Notes: a model not told the origin generated them from the sequence alone. DNA of 64,000 nt from an uncultured Prevotellaceae bacterium (GCA_900318555.1 ONKX01000005.1:32759-96758); one strand, 5' to 3'. Counted from the first letter of the stretch, positions 16,084-25,243 are shown. A program made the numbers and translations.

Positions 16084-17466
16084 TTAATTTTGGAAGTCTG
16101 GAGCGACAGAAAGGTGCATATTTATGCCTGTAACAGGATGATGAAACCAAATTTCTGCTGCATGAAGCATCAGTCGCTGACCTTTTTCGCGGGTGCCGTA
16201 AAGCTCGTCACCAACAATGGGACGACCCAAACCGTCGGGGTGGGCACAATGGATGCGCAGTTGGTGGGTGCGACCGGTCTGAGGCCATAATGCCACGAGG
16301 CTATCTGACAGGAATTCATAATCTGTAACGGCGCGTTTACCGTGCTCGGGATCCACAAGCTGTCGCGGACGGTTCATCGGGTCCGGCCGCAGGGGCAAAC
16401 TGATGGTGCCACGTTTATCTAGAATATCTAGTTTTTCTAGAGCATCTAGAGATTCTAGAACCGCTAGATATTTTTTCTTCACCTGGTGTTTCACGAACTG
16501 CTCCTGTAAGTTACGATAGACCTCCAGCGTTTTCGCCACGATGAGCAGACCGCTGGTAGCCATATCCAAGCGGTGGGCAATCATACTACCAGGATAACGC
16601 TCCTGCATAATGGTTTCAACGCTATATTCTTCTACGCGGCCCGGCGCGGAGAGCAATCCACTGGGTTTGTTGACCACCAGCAACCATTCATCCTCATAGA
16701 CAACGGGCAGTTCCTGACGTTCGAAAGCCAGCGACTCCGGGTCGGGATCAACATCGAGCCCTTGCAGCATCCACGTCAGGACGGGTTTGCACTTGCCCCT
16801 GCAGGCTGGATAATAATTCAGATGATGGCGAAGCTCTGTCTTCGTCGTCTCGCCCCACCAGAATTCCGCCATACACAGCGGCTTCAAGCCCTGCTGATAG
16901 GCATATTGCAACAGTTTAGGCGCACAACAGTCACCAGTCCCTCCCGGAGGCAGCGGATATTTACGCAACAGTTTCGGACGGTTGTAATATTCCTGCCAAA
17001 TATCAATAAGATCCTTCACCTCCCCACGAGCATTCAACAGCCGATATTGGTGGAAGAGCCAAGTCTGCAGCTCCTGTGAGAGCTGCTTAGAGCTAAAGTC
17101 ACTAGAATCCCTAGACGATCTAGATGATCTAGATATTCTAGAGATCTCCCTTTCCTGCGTCTTGAAATACCCATCAGGCTGTTGCGCGTCGAAGATGGGC
17201 GGTACGAAATACGGCCAGTCGTTCCGTCCTGCCAACAGCCCGCTATAGGCTGCCAAAAAGCCCTGCTGCCCTGGCGACATCTCCACCACCAACACTCCAA
17301 ACATTTTTCCTTTATCTGCATCCTCTAGAATCTCCTCATGACTAGCAATATAGGCCTGCACCGCCTTAGCAGCCAATTGGCACAAAGGGTGCGGCTCGTA
17401 AGCGAAGGGATAGGTAAACCGCTTTGGCGGTGCTATCCTGCTCTCTAACGGATGCACATATTTCAT
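16084..17466 (-). CDS. RluA-family pseudouridine synthase with extra N-terminal domain
   Basis: 460 residues. The C-terminal 220 residues are a pseudouridine synthase: VVNKPSGLLSAPGR, the catalytic HRLDMATSGLLIVAK (Asp in RLD), PLRPDPMNRPRQ, and the WPQTGRTHQLRIH motif. Residues 1-215 are an N-terminal domain of unknown function with GVLVVEMSPGQQGFLAAYSG, PPGGTGDCCAPKLLQYAYQQGLKPLCMAEFWWG and a Cys-containing ACRGKCKPVL near its end. The RNA target cannot be assigned. Two separate 9-bp TCTAGA arrays are inserted in frame: residues 109-123 (Arg-Ser-rich) and residues 333-351 (Leu-Asp-rich), one in the N-terminal domain and one in the catalytic domain between YLAVLE and RGTISLPL. Confidence 0.92.
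   Translation of the reverse strand: MKYVHPLESRIAPPKRFTYPFAYEPHPLCQLAAKAVQAYIASHEEILEDADKGKMFGVLVVEMSPGQQGFLAAYSGLLAGRNDWPYFVPPIFDAQQPDGYFKTQEREISRISRSSRSSRDSSDFSSKQLSQELQTWLFHQYRLLNARGEVKDLIDIWQEYYNRPKLLRKYPLPPGGTGDCCAPKLLQYAYQQGLKPLCMAEFWWGETTKTELRHHLNYYPACRGKCKPVLTWMLQGLDVDPDPESLAFERQELPVVYEDEWLLVVNKPSGLLSAPGRVEEYSVETIMQERYPGSMIAHRLDMATSGLLIVAKTLEVYRNLQEQFVKHQVKKKYLAVLESLDALEKLDILDKRGTISLPLRPDPMNRPRQLVDPEHGKRAVTDYEFLSDSLVALWPQTGRTHQLRIHCAHPDGLGRPIVGDELYGTREKGQRLMLHAAEIWFHHPVTGINMHLSVAPDFQN
16415..16468 (-). repeat. In-frame 9-bp TCTAGA repeat, 6 units, in the RluA-family gene (catalytic domain)
   Basis: Plus-strand units TTATCTAGA, ATATCTAGT, TTTTCTAGA, GCATCTAGA, GATTCTAGA, ACCGCTAGA. 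On the coding strand they give L-D/L-E tripeptides between conserved catalytic segments. Confidence 0.92.
17098..17142 (-). repeat. In-frame 9-bp TCTAGA repeat, 5 units, in the RluA-family gene (N-terminal domain)
   Basis: Plus-strand units GTCACTAGA, ATCCCTAGA, CGATCTAGA, TGATCTAGA, TATTCTAGA. Here the reading frame is shifted relative to the other arrays, so the unit codes for S-R-x tripeptides (RISRSSRSSRDSS) instead of L-D-x. Confidence 0.92.
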
Positions 17467-17475
17467 TTTCGGCTG

Positions 17476-17483
17476 CGAAGATA
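17476..17483 (-). promoter_or_regulatory. -7 box TATCTTCG upstream of the RluA-family gene
   Basis: Minus-strand TATCTTCG, a close variant of TAnnTTTG, 9 nt upstream of the ATG at 17466. Confidence 0.5.
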
Positions 17484-17580
17484 CACAAAAAAATCAACTC
17501 AAGAGAGCATATAATAATAAATAAGGTTAAAGCCATGCAAAAAAATCAATTATCAACGGGCAATAATCAATTTTTCTAGT

Positions 17581-17588
17581 TACCTTTG
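17581..17588 (+). promoter_or_regulatory. -7 box TACCTTTG upstream of the M6 protease
   Basis: TACCTTTG, 14 nt before the ATG at 17603. No clear -33 element at the usual distance. Confidence 0.6.
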
Positions 17589-17602
17589 CAGTCTGTTTGA
17601 TT

Positions 17603-19984
17603 ATGAAAAGAACAATTTTATTACTGATTCCGATGCTATTGATGAGCATCATGGCATTAGCCATTCCTGCGAAGCGTGGTCTGACGAGAACCATTACCCT
17701 GAAAGACGGTTCGACCATGCAGGCAAGACTGGTAGGTGATGAATACGGTCATTTCTGGCTGGCGGAAAACGGAAATGCCTATATTCAGGTCTCCAATCAA
17801 GAATACTTTACAAAAATTGATGCAGAGGCTGTGAAACAACAGGCACAGGCACGCCGTTCGGCTGCCAATGTTAGTCGTGCTCAGCGGTTGCCCGGAATGA
17901 AAAAACACGGTCGTCGTGTAGGGCAGGTTGGATCTTACTTCGGCGCCAAGAAGGCACTGGTCGTTTTGGTCAATTTCACCGACAAAAAATTCAAAGCAAC
18001 CAACGACAGCGCCCTCTACGACCGTATTGCTAATGAAAAAGATTTCAAGGAAGGTAATTTCGTGGGGTCAATGTATGATTATTTCTACGCCCAAAGCGAA
18101 GGCCAGTTTGAACTGACGTTCGACATCATGGGTCCCGTCACCGTATCGCAAAAGCACAGCTACTATGGCAGCAATAATCCTCAGGGAGACGACAAGCATC
18201 CTGGCGAAATGATTCATGAGGCCATTGAAATAGTGAAAGACAGCATTAACGACTGGGAGCAATACGACTGGGATAACGACGGATTTGTTGACCAGGTATA
18301 TGTCATCTATGCCGGTAATGGTGAAGCTGACGGTGGTGCCAGCACAACCATCTGGCCCCATACCTGGGATTTGGAGTCCAGCGGCGCCGGAATGGTTAGT
18401 GTCGGTGAAGGACTGCTGGTAAACACCTATGCCTGTGGCAGTGAACTGAACGGCAGCAACCAGATAGGAGGCATTGGTACCATGTGTCACGAATTCAGCC
18501 ACTGTCTGGGTTATCCCGACTTTTATGATATTGACTATTCCGGTGGCCAGGGTATGGACGAATGGGATCTGATGAGCAGCGGTTCATACAATGGTGACGG
18601 ATATTGTCCAGCAGGCTATACCGGTTATGAACGCTGGATGGCAGGATGGAAAACACCCGTAGAATTGGACTATGGCAAAGTTTCCGTCGAAGTCATGAAG
18701 GGCCTGCAGGAAGGAGGTGAGTTCTATGTAATGTATAATGACGGCTGGCGTGATGAATACTTCATACTGGAAAACCGTACGCAGACAGGTTGGGACAAAA
18801 GTCTGCCGGGCAGCGGACTGCTCATCGTGCATGTAGATTACGACGAAATGGTATGGGCTTATAACCAGCCTAACGACGACCCCGACCACCAGCGCATGAC
18901 ATGGATACCCTCCGATGGCAGTTATAACTTCTACGGATATGGCGAAGACATATATCCGACACATGTCGGCAAGGATGCCTACCCCAATGCTAACGGCAAC
19001 AATGCTTTCGGCGACAGGACGACACCCGCCGCGGAACTGTACAACAAAAACACGGACGGCAGCAAACTGCTACATAAAGGCATTAAAAACATTACCAAAC
19101 ATAATGATGGCAGTATCTCATTCGACTACATAAACGGTGCTATGGTGAAGGTCCCCGTATTCTCGCACAAAGGTGGCACCTTCCTCGAGCCCATACAGTT
19201 AAGCATGACCTGTGACACTAACGCTGCTACCATCTATTATACAACAGACGGTTCAACGCCTACGGTGAATAGCAGCATCTATTCTGCGCCCCTGGAGATA
19301 GACAGCGACGTGACTGTCAAGGCAATTGCTGCTACGGCGGAATATGAGAGTTACATGACAGAGGCAACATACAAAATTGTTACCCTCATTTCCACGCCCG
19401 ACTCGCTGCGCTATGCCTGGAAAGAAGATTTCGATGGCTATACCGCAGAGACCGCTGCAGAAGATATCATCAGCGAACAGGCTTTCTATGATTGTGACGG
19501 TGGGCAATACTGTAAAATATATAGAGATAATCTTGCCGGGGGAAAAGTTCCAGAATTGCTAATACCTCATCAAGGCCGTCCTGTCAACAAACTGAATGCC
19601 ATCATTGCTCTCGGTATGGTATATGGCGATTTCGAATTGTCGTATAAGAGTAACCATCCCTTATCTATAAGCACGGAAACGGAAGGTGTGGTCATTACGG
19701 AAGGCGAAGTCGACGGTAAGACCTATCACTTTACGGTAACTGTCCCGGAAGGCATCCATGCACTGCAGCTGTCGTTTGTCAACAATAACATACTGAACAC
19801 CCGCATTGACGACATCATGTTGATAAAGCCAAAAAACAGTGGAGGAACAAGCGGCATTGCAAATCATTCGCCCTCGAACACGCAATCCAACGATGATGCT
19901 TACTATACCATTCAGGGCGTTCGGGTTGCAAAACCCACCCATGGTATATTTATTCACCGCGGAAAGATACACATTTGTAAGTAA
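17603..19984 (+). CDS. T9SS-secreted M6-family metalloprotease
   Basis: 793 residues from the ATG at 17603; an in-frame TTG six bases upstream is less likely. Signal peptide at 1-21. Zinc motif HEFSH at residues 296-300 (GTMCHEFSHCLGYPDFYD) with the following EWDLMSSGSYNGDG loop is typical of immune-inhibitor-A-like M6 peptidases. A chitobiase C-terminal-like domain (CHB_HEX_C: IYYTTDGSTPTVNSSIYSAP) lies near residues 535-600, and a jelly-roll-like region follows. It ends with YTIQGVRVAKPTHGIFIH and a short basic tail, a T9SS sorting signal; the terminal KIHICK departs from the usual KKVVVK. Expected to be exported and cleaved by PorU. Confidence 0.92.
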   Translation: MKRTILLLIPMLLMSIMALAIPAKRGLTRTITLKDGSTMQARLVGDEYGHFWLAENGNAYIQVSNQEYFTKIDAEAVKQQAQARRSAANVSRAQRLPGMKKHGRRVGQVGSYFGAKKALVVLVNFTDKKFKATNDSALYDRIANEKDFKEGNFVGSMYDYFYAQSEGQFELTFDIMGPVTVSQKHSYYGSNNPQGDDKHPGEMIHEAIEIVKDSINDWEQYDWDNDGFVDQVYVIYAGNGEADGGASTTIWPHTWDLESSGAGMVSVGEGLLVNTYACGSELNGSNQIGGIGTMCHEFSHCLGYPDFYDIDYSGGQGMDEWDLMSSGSYNGDGYCPAGYTGYERWMAGWKTPVELDYGKVSVEVMKGLQEGGEFYVMYNDGWRDEYFILENRTQTGWDKSLPGSGLLIVHVDYDEMVWAYNQPNDDPDHQRMTWIPSDGSYNFYGYGEDIYPTHVGKDAYPNANGNNAFGDRTTPAAELYNKNTDGSKLLHKGIKNITKHNDGSISFDYINGAMVKVPVFSHKGGTFLEPIQLSMTCDTNAATIYYTTDGSTPTVNSSIYSAPLEIDSDVTVKAIAATAEYESYMTEATYKIVTLISTPDSLRYAWKEDFDGYTAETAAEDIISEQAFYDCDGGQYCKIYRDNLAGGKVPELLIPHQGRPVNKLNAIIALGMVYGDFELSYKSNHPLSISTETEGVVITEGEVDGKTYHFTVTVPEGIHALQLSFVNNNILNTRIDDIMLIKPKNSGGTSGIANHSPSNTQSNDDAYYTIQGVRVAKPTHGIFIHRGKIHICK

Positions 19985-19991
19985 TATATCA

Positions 19992-20035
19992 TAAAAAAGG
20001 GGCCTGTTTTGAGCGAAACGGGTCCCTTTTTTATG
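19992..20035 (+). terminator. Intrinsic terminator after the M6 protease
   Basis: Stem AAAAAAGGGGCCTGTTT / GAAACGGGTCCCTTTTTT with a short GAGC-type loop, ending in a T-run. Confidence 0.88.
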
Positions 20036-20061
20036 TTTTTTTGCACTTTTTTAGGAAAAAT

Positions 20062-20093
20062 GTTGCATATTTGCAAAATAATTCGTACCTTCG
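20062..20093 (+). promoter_or_regulatory. Promoter of the OmpA-family gene
   Basis: GTTG (20062-20065), 20-nt spacer, then TACCTTCG (20086-20093). The leader is about 35-40 nt. The gene uses GGT/CTG/AAG-type codons throughout, consistent with high expression. Confidence 0.7.
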
Positions 20094-20134
20094 CCACCAA
20101 ATAGCTTATTTTATTCACTTAATATTAAGTAATT

Positions 20135-21268
20135 ATGAAAATGAAAATGTTTTTGATAGCAGCTCTTGCCTTAGTAGGTATGAGTGCTATGGCACAGCGT
20201 CAGGAGAAGGTCGTTGACCGTGTTGACCAGCGCACTGTGCAGGAATTGGATCACGTTGACGTGACCACTAAGTTCAAGCCCTACTGGTACCTGGATTTAC
20301 AGGGTGGTGGCCAGTGGACCATTGGTGAGGCCAAGTTCAAGGACCTGATTTCTCCTAACGTCCAGCTTGGTTTGGGTTATCAGTTCTCTAAGGTTGTTGG
20401 TGCTCGTTTGGCATTCAACGGCTGGCAGTCTAAGGGTGGTTTCGACAACCGCGAAATCATGAATTACAAGTGGAAGTATATTGCTGGTGGTATCGACCTG
20501 ACCTTCAACCTGTCTAACCTGGTTGCTGGCTGGAACCCCAAGCGCGTGTTCAACCTCTCACTCTTTGTTGGTGGTGGTGCTAACATGGGCTTCGACAACG
20601 ATGAAGCTAAGGACTTGGATGCTAAAGGCTACAAGATGCAGTATCTGTGGGATGGCACGAAGTTCCGTCCTTATGGCCGTGTTGGTCTGCAGGCTATGTT
20701 CCGTCTGAGCGATGCAGTGAACCTGCTGTTCGAGGGTAACGCCAATGGTCTGAGCGACAAGTACAACTCTAAGTATGGTAACAATATCGACAAGTACGTG
20801 AACGCACTTGTTGGTCTGCGCATCAACTTGGGTAAGACCTATCGTGAGGAGTCTCATGAGGTTTATCGCGACGTTGTTGTTTACGATACCATTTACAAGT
20901 ACGTCACCATCGAGGAACCGAAACCCGTTAAGATTGAGCCTCTGCGCCGTGATGTATTCTTCATCATCAACAAATACGACATTCGCGAGACTGAGGTTGA
21001 CAAGATTTCTGACATTGCCAACTTCATGAAGCAGTATCCCAAAGCAACTGTTAGCGTAGTGGGTTATGCTGACGCTGGTACTGGTAACGACAAGATTAAC
21101 GACCGTCTGGCTAAGCAGCGTGCTGACATTGTTGTGAAGGAACTGATTGAGAAGTACGAGATTGCTCCCGAGCGCATCAGCTACGATTCAAAGGGTGCAC
21201 ACGAGCAGCCGTTCGAAGAGAACGACAAGAACCGTGTTTCTATCATGATTGCTGTACCAAACGATTAA
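20135..21268 (+). CDS. OmpA-family outer-membrane protein
   Basis: 377 residues: signal peptide (1-20, ending SAMAQ), an 8-strand-like N-terminal beta-barrel (about 45-235, with alternating aromatic strands such as YWYLDLQGGGQWTIG and GLRINLG), a short YRDVVVYDTIYKYV linker, and a C-terminal OmpA peptidoglycan-binding domain (about 265-375: VFFIINKYDIRETEVDKISDIA, VSVVGYADAGTGNDKINDRLAKQRA, NRVSIMI). It probably ties the outer membrane to peptidoglycan and, from its codon use and strong flanking signals, is likely abundant. It has its own promoter and terminator. Confidence 0.95.
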   Translation: MKMKMFLIAALALVGMSAMAQRQEKVVDRVDQRTVQELDHVDVTTKFKPYWYLDLQGGGQWTIGEAKFKDLISPNVQLGLGYQFSKVVGARLAFNGWQSKGGFDNREIMNYKWKYIAGGIDLTFNLSNLVAGWNPKRVFNLSLFVGGGANMGFDNDEAKDLDAKGYKMQYLWDGTKFRPYGRVGLQAMFRLSDAVNLLFEGNANGLSDKYNSKYGNNIDKYVNALVGLRINLGKTYREESHEVYRDVVVYDTIYKYVTIEEPKPVKIEPLRRDVFFIINKYDIRETEVDKISDIANFMKQYPKATVSVVGYADAGTGNDKINDRLAKQRADIVVKELIEKYEIAPERISYDSKGAHEQPFEENDKNRVSIMIAVPND

Positions 21269-21286
21269 TTAGAGTACACATAACAA

Positions 21287-21320
21287 AAAAGGGGCTGCTC
21301 AAGCGAGCAGCCCCTTTTAT
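21287..21320 (+). terminator. Intrinsic terminator after the OmpA-family gene
   Basis: Stem AAAAGGGGCTGCTC / GAGCAGCCCCTTTT with a 4-nt AAGC loop and flanking A- and T-runs. It can act on both strands between convergent genes. Confidence 0.92.
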
Positions 21321-21330
21321 TATTACCACG

Positions 21331-21753
21331 TTAATTCAACTTTTCACCCGTCAGGTCAATGCTAACCTCTCCACCGTTGCTCTGAACGACTACAGTGCGA
21401 GAGAATTCTCCTGGAGTGAGGTGATTGGTATCTAACGATATCTTAAGTGTTCTACCATGTCCAGGGGCAATAGGCTTGTCAACGAACTCTGTCGTTGTAC
21501 ACGAGCAGAGGTTCTCTATGTTAGTAATCAGGAGGTCTTCACTGCCATCATTGATCATGGCAACCTCCTTTTCTATAACCCCGCTCCCCTGCGGAATAGA
21601 GCCCAACTGTAACTCGGTAGGCTGTACGACCAGATGGGCCGGTCCCTCCTTGGGCTCTACTATCTTGTGTTTATCCTTACAGCTCGTCATACCCAGGGAC
21701 AGGAAACACAAAAGAATTAATGTAGTAAATTGAATGAGACGATACTTTTTCAT
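21331..21753 (-). CDS. DUF1573 lipoprotein
   Basis: 140 residues: lipoprotein signal (LLCFLSLGMTSC) and one DUF1573 Ig-like domain (LGSIPQGSGVIEKEVAMINDGSEDLLITNIENLCSC, then TLKISLDTNHLTPGEFSRTVVVQSNGG). The conserved CSCTT motif follows the first strands. Function is unknown. It lies downstream of the Ig-like T9SS cargo gene but behind a terminator. Confidence 0.88.
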   Translation of the reverse strand: MKKYRLIQFTTLILLCFLSLGMTSCKDKHKIVEPKEGPAHLVVQPTELQLGSIPQGSGVIEKEVAMINDGSEDLLITNIENLCSCTTTEFVDKPIAPGHGRTLKISLDTNHLTPGEFSRTVVVQSNGGEVSIDLTGEKLN

Positions 21754-21784
21754 TTTATTTCTTAATAGGGTTTGCTCATCATAA

Positions 21785-21815
21785 ACGGATTACAAGACTA
21801 ACACCTTGTAATCCG
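21785..21815 (-). terminator. Intrinsic terminator of the 1117-residue T9SS cargo gene
   Basis: Stem CGGATTACAAG / CTTGTAATCCG with an 8-nt loop, 35 nt past the stop codon on the minus strand; T-rich on both flanks. Confidence 0.82.
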
Positions 21816-21849
21816 TTTTGATAAATGCAGAACTAAATCTGTTTTTCAA

Positions 21850-24800
21850 TTATTTAATCACGATCTTTTGGCCATTGACGATGTAAACGCCTTTCTTATT
21901 CATACTCTGAACGCGACGGCCCTGCAGGTCGAAGATAACCTTAGAGGAATCGCCATCAATAACGTTATTACTAATTGCACTCACCTCCTGGAATGTCACT
22001 GTCAGCATCGTGTCAGCTGTTATGTTGTTGATGGTATAGCTATTGTCAGAAACCTGTGAAGTCACATCGCTGTTGTTCACTATCACGCTGGCAATGCCAT
22101 TACCTTCATCAGGCAAGAACGTAACTATTGCATTCGTTCCTTCATTCACAGTGAACGATGTGGTTTCGTTTCTTACCGATGTTTCACCATACGTTGCACT
22201 ACCATTACCCGTTGCAGTAATGCTCAGCGTATAAGTTGGTACAGGTATGGCCTCGAACTCCACCTCCAGAGTCGTATTACTACTGATGTCACTAATGGTG
22301 TATGTATTGTTCGATACAGACGACGTTACATCCGAATCGTTTTCCTTTACGCTCTTTATCCTGTATCCATCATCAGGTGTTATAGAAACCGTTGCATTCG
22401 TTCCTTCATTCACAGTGAACGATTTGGTTTCATTTCTTACCGATGTTTCATCATACGTTGCACTACCATTACCCGTTGCAATAATGCTCAGCGTATAAGT
22501 TTTTGTTGTTGGTGTAGCCCTGTCGTTATCCACAAGGAAGTGTGGAGATAAAACACCGGGATTAACAATACAGTCTTCCTTCTTGATACTCTCGGGATTT
22601 TCAAGATACAACTTAAAATTAGCATCACCGAAAGCACCCTCCGGAATATGATAGCTGTAAGTGTCGGGGCTATTCTGCAAAGCACCCTTAGCAACAGGTT
22701 CATCCATCACCAGTTTAATGGCTACTGTATAACCATCGGCATAATACTGGGGATAATCCTCAGCAAATGTGGGATATTCTTCAAAGTGTCCTCTGCCCAC
22801 CACATTAGCCATGTTATACGCATTGACAATTTCTACTACGGCATTCGGATTAGGCACCAAAGCGTTATAGAACCTCGGTACCTGAGCCATAATTACCAGA
22901 TCATTCAAGTCAACATCACTGATAATATCGATAGCATGAGAATTTCTCTCTATCACCTGCAAAACAGAATAGAGATCGTAAGTTGTATTAAACTGTGGCT
23001 CAGGCTCCGCCAGACTGAACTTTGCGGTCAATGCGACATCCGTGACAAGTTTGTCATTATTGCTATAATCAAATGTGCCTATCGGCATTTGCAGATAATA
23101 GATGCCAGGATTATTCAGACCATTCAAATGAACGATAAAGCTGTTTTCTTCCTTATCACTCTTGGTCAAGATGTCAACATCGCTGGTTGTTTCCACCTTC
23201 TTTTCGCCAAGTGCATCTGAAGAGAAATAGACCTTCTTTACATCTTTCAGCTCTACTCTTGACAAGTTCTTGAAGGTTAAGACTATACTCTCTGTCGTTG
23301 TCAGTATTGAAGTTGCCGAAAGAGCGATTTCCGGATCCACAAGGGTCGGATTTGGGGCATCAACAAATGTGAATGCACTTGACAATGCAGCATCAAAGTG
23401 CAGATCAGGCTGACCTTCAACCAGCGGATGATTGACAATCACGTTGTTGGTGTAGTCAATCGCCTCTGTGGCAAAGCCAAGATCATTGTCTCCTGCGTCA
23501 CGTCCTTGCCATCCTATAATATAGAACAAAGCAAACACATCTTCATTATCTACACCGTCGATAAGCAATTTCTTGACGTCCAAGCCATTTTTCTTTCCTG
23601 GCTCAGGGGTAGTATTATCGTTTGTAGAAGGCAAAATAGTGATAAAGCGACCATCAGCCGTTTTGAAGAACAAGGAGTCACTCGTTTCAGATTTAACAGC
23701 CTGGAATGGTGTAGCCTCTTCCTGGCTGGTCACTACAGTCACCTTCTGCTCGCTATAGGCAAGATAGCATTCCTTCTTTTCAGCTTCCTTACCACCATTG
23801 ACACCTTTGATAAAATACCAACTATCCTTGGCGGGCATCACCACATTGGTTTCTGCGTAGAAAGCAGCGATAGCAGCTTCCAGCGATGCTTTTTGTTCAT
23901 CATGAGTCTTTGTCGTGCCTTCCTTGGTGTCATCCAATGCCTGATCGATAGCTTTATCTGCATTACTTCCTGAGACAGGATAACCGATAGCACTTCCAAT
24001 CTGACTCTTCAGCGTGTTTACCTCTGTTATAAGATCTTTCAGATCAGCATAAGGATCTTGGATGGTATAGGTAATATTAAATTCTGCATTCCATCGATCG
24101 TAGGTGGCAGCTTGATTTGTGCCATAGGCTGTCGTATGCACGGTTCCCTCTGGTACATTGATGACGTATGTTCCATATTTCGTGTTAGATTTGGTTCTAA
24201 TCACTATCTGATTGCGATTTCCTGCTGCAACATAAATATTCTCCAATGTTTCCACATACTCACCGTCTAATGTCAAGTTCAGTACTGTTCCAGCAGGCAC
24301 TTTAACCGCTTTGTCAAATTCCACCTTGATCGGATCAGGTAGTTCTTGGACTATTGTCTCCGATTCAGGAGTGATTGAAACTACCTTCAACGAGTTACGC
24401 GGTTCAAACACGCTAAAGGCGCGTGCTATTTCAACATTTGCATAACCCTCCGGGTCCTCGAAACTACCTGCAGGCACATGGAGCACAAAATCGCCATCCG
24501 TTGTAATTTCTTCATCGCCAGGCAATGACAGGGTTACAACTTTGCCTGAAACATTTACGTCTAAAGCCTTAAGACCATCTATTCCAGTACCCGTTAAACC
24601 GATACCGGAAGTGGATACCTGCTTCATGTCGCTATCAAAAGTCAGATTGACAGATTTAAAGGACGGAACCTGCCCTGCCAAACTGATAGATGGTTTAAGC
24701 GCATTCTTTAAAGCAGTATAGTTAACAGTGACTTTCTTCCATTCAGAACCGCCATCAGTGAAGAGTTGAACTGACGTGACATTACTGGAGGTAGCTGTCC

Positions 24801-25203
24801 ATGTATGACCAACAAGATTTCCTGAACCTGTTGAGCGATTCAACAAATCACCCATAGAACTGTCATCACTCCATGTAATCGAATTAATCGTAGCACCATC
24901 TTTGGCAGTAAAAGTAATGAGAGTACCTGAAGTCAGACGCAATGAATAAGTTAATCCATCCACAGTTCTGGTTACAATCTGTGCACCACCATTTCTGGCG
25001 ACACCACTGGAAAAAGACATGCTGATTTTCCCATCCTCAAAGATTTTATCGAAAACATTTAGCTTTCCACCTTCATAATCCATCGGGGTCATGGAGGGAT
25101 TGAGTCCTGTCGGATTCGCATAGTCAAATACAGCAGTCAACTGTATCTGTGCAAGTGTTGGCAGCGATGCTACTAGTAAGAGTAATAACAGTGCTTTCTT
25201 CAT
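21850..25203 (-). CDS. T9SS-secreted multidomain Ig-like surface protein
   Basis: 1117 residues. Signal peptide 1-18 (KKALLLLLLVASLPTLA). The N-terminal part and centre contain several SbsA/Big-like strands (ISLAGQVPSFKSVNLTFDSDM, IKVEFDKAVKVPAGTVLNL). Two 88-residue tandem modules follow near residues 905-1080 (TYTLSI-ATGNGSATY to L-V-F), like divergent InlB-type beta repeats. The tail (IFDLQGRRVQSMNKKGVYIV to QKIVIK) is a T9SS sorting signal. No catalytic motif seen. Own terminator at the 3' end. Confidence 0.85.
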   Translation of the reverse strand: MKKALLLLLLVASLPTLAQIQLTAVFDYANPTGLNPSMTPMDYEGGKLNVFDKIFEDGKISMSFSSGVARNGGAQIVTRTVDGLTYSLRLTSGTLITFTAKDGATINSITWSDDSSMGDLLNRSTGSGNLVGHTWTATSSNVTSVQLFTDGGSEWKKVTVNYTALKNALKPSISLAGQVPSFKSVNLTFDSDMKQVSTSGIGLTGTGIDGLKALDVNVSGKVVTLSLPGDEEITTDGDFVLHVPAGSFEDPEGYANVEIARAFSVFEPRNSLKVVSITPESETIVQELPDPIKVEFDKAVKVPAGTVLNLTLDGEYVETLENIYVAAGNRNQIVIRTKSNTKYGTYVINVPEGTVHTTAYGTNQAATYDRWNAEFNITYTIQDPYADLKDLITEVNTLKSQIGSAIGYPVSGSNADKAIDQALDDTKEGTTKTHDEQKASLEAAIAAFYAETNVVMPAKDSWYFIKGVNGGKEAEKKECYLAYSEQKVTVVTSQEEATPFQAVKSETSDSLFFKTADGRFITILPSTNDNTTPEPGKKNGLDVKKLLIDGVDNEDVFALFYIIGWQGRDAGDNDLGFATEAIDYTNNVIVNHPLVEGQPDLHFDAALSSAFTFVDAPNPTLVDPEIALSATSILTTTESIVLTFKNLSRVELKDVKKVYFSSDALGEKKVETTSDVDILTKSDKEENSFIVHLNGLNNPGIYYLQMPIGTFDYSNNDKLVTDVALTAKFSLAEPEPQFNTTYDLYSVLQVIERNSHAIDIISDVDLNDLVIMAQVPRFYNALVPNPNAVVEIVNAYNMANVVGRGHFEEYPTFAEDYPQYYADGYTVAIKLVMDEPVAKGALQNSPDTYSYHIPEGAFGDANFKLYLENPESIKKEDCIVNPGVLSPHFLVDNDRATPTTKTYTLSIIATGNGSATYDETSVRNETKSFTVNEGTNATVSITPDDGYRIKSVKENDSDVTSSVSNNTYTISDISSNTTLEVEFEAIPVPTYTLSITATGNGSATYGETSVRNETTSFTVNEGTNAIVTFLPDEGNGIASVIVNNSDVTSQVSDNSYTINNITADTMLTVTFQEVSAISNNVIDGDSSKVIFDLQGRRVQSMNKKGVYIVNGQKIVIK
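22131..22500 (-). repeat. Recent tandem duplication of an InlB-like module
   Basis: About 106 bp at 22131-22236 recurs at 22395-22500 with only a few mismatches, an offset of 264 bp (88 codons). The flanking parts of each module are more diverged, so this block may have been homogenised by gene conversion. Confidence 0.85.
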
Positions 25204-25243
25204 TATTGGAATGTATTAATAATTTTAAAAAGAATAATCTCGA

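Noticed and set aside
22131-22500. Possible CRISPR-like direct repeats
   Set aside because: Repeats are coding, about 106 bp with an offset of 264 bp, within one protein; no spacer pattern.
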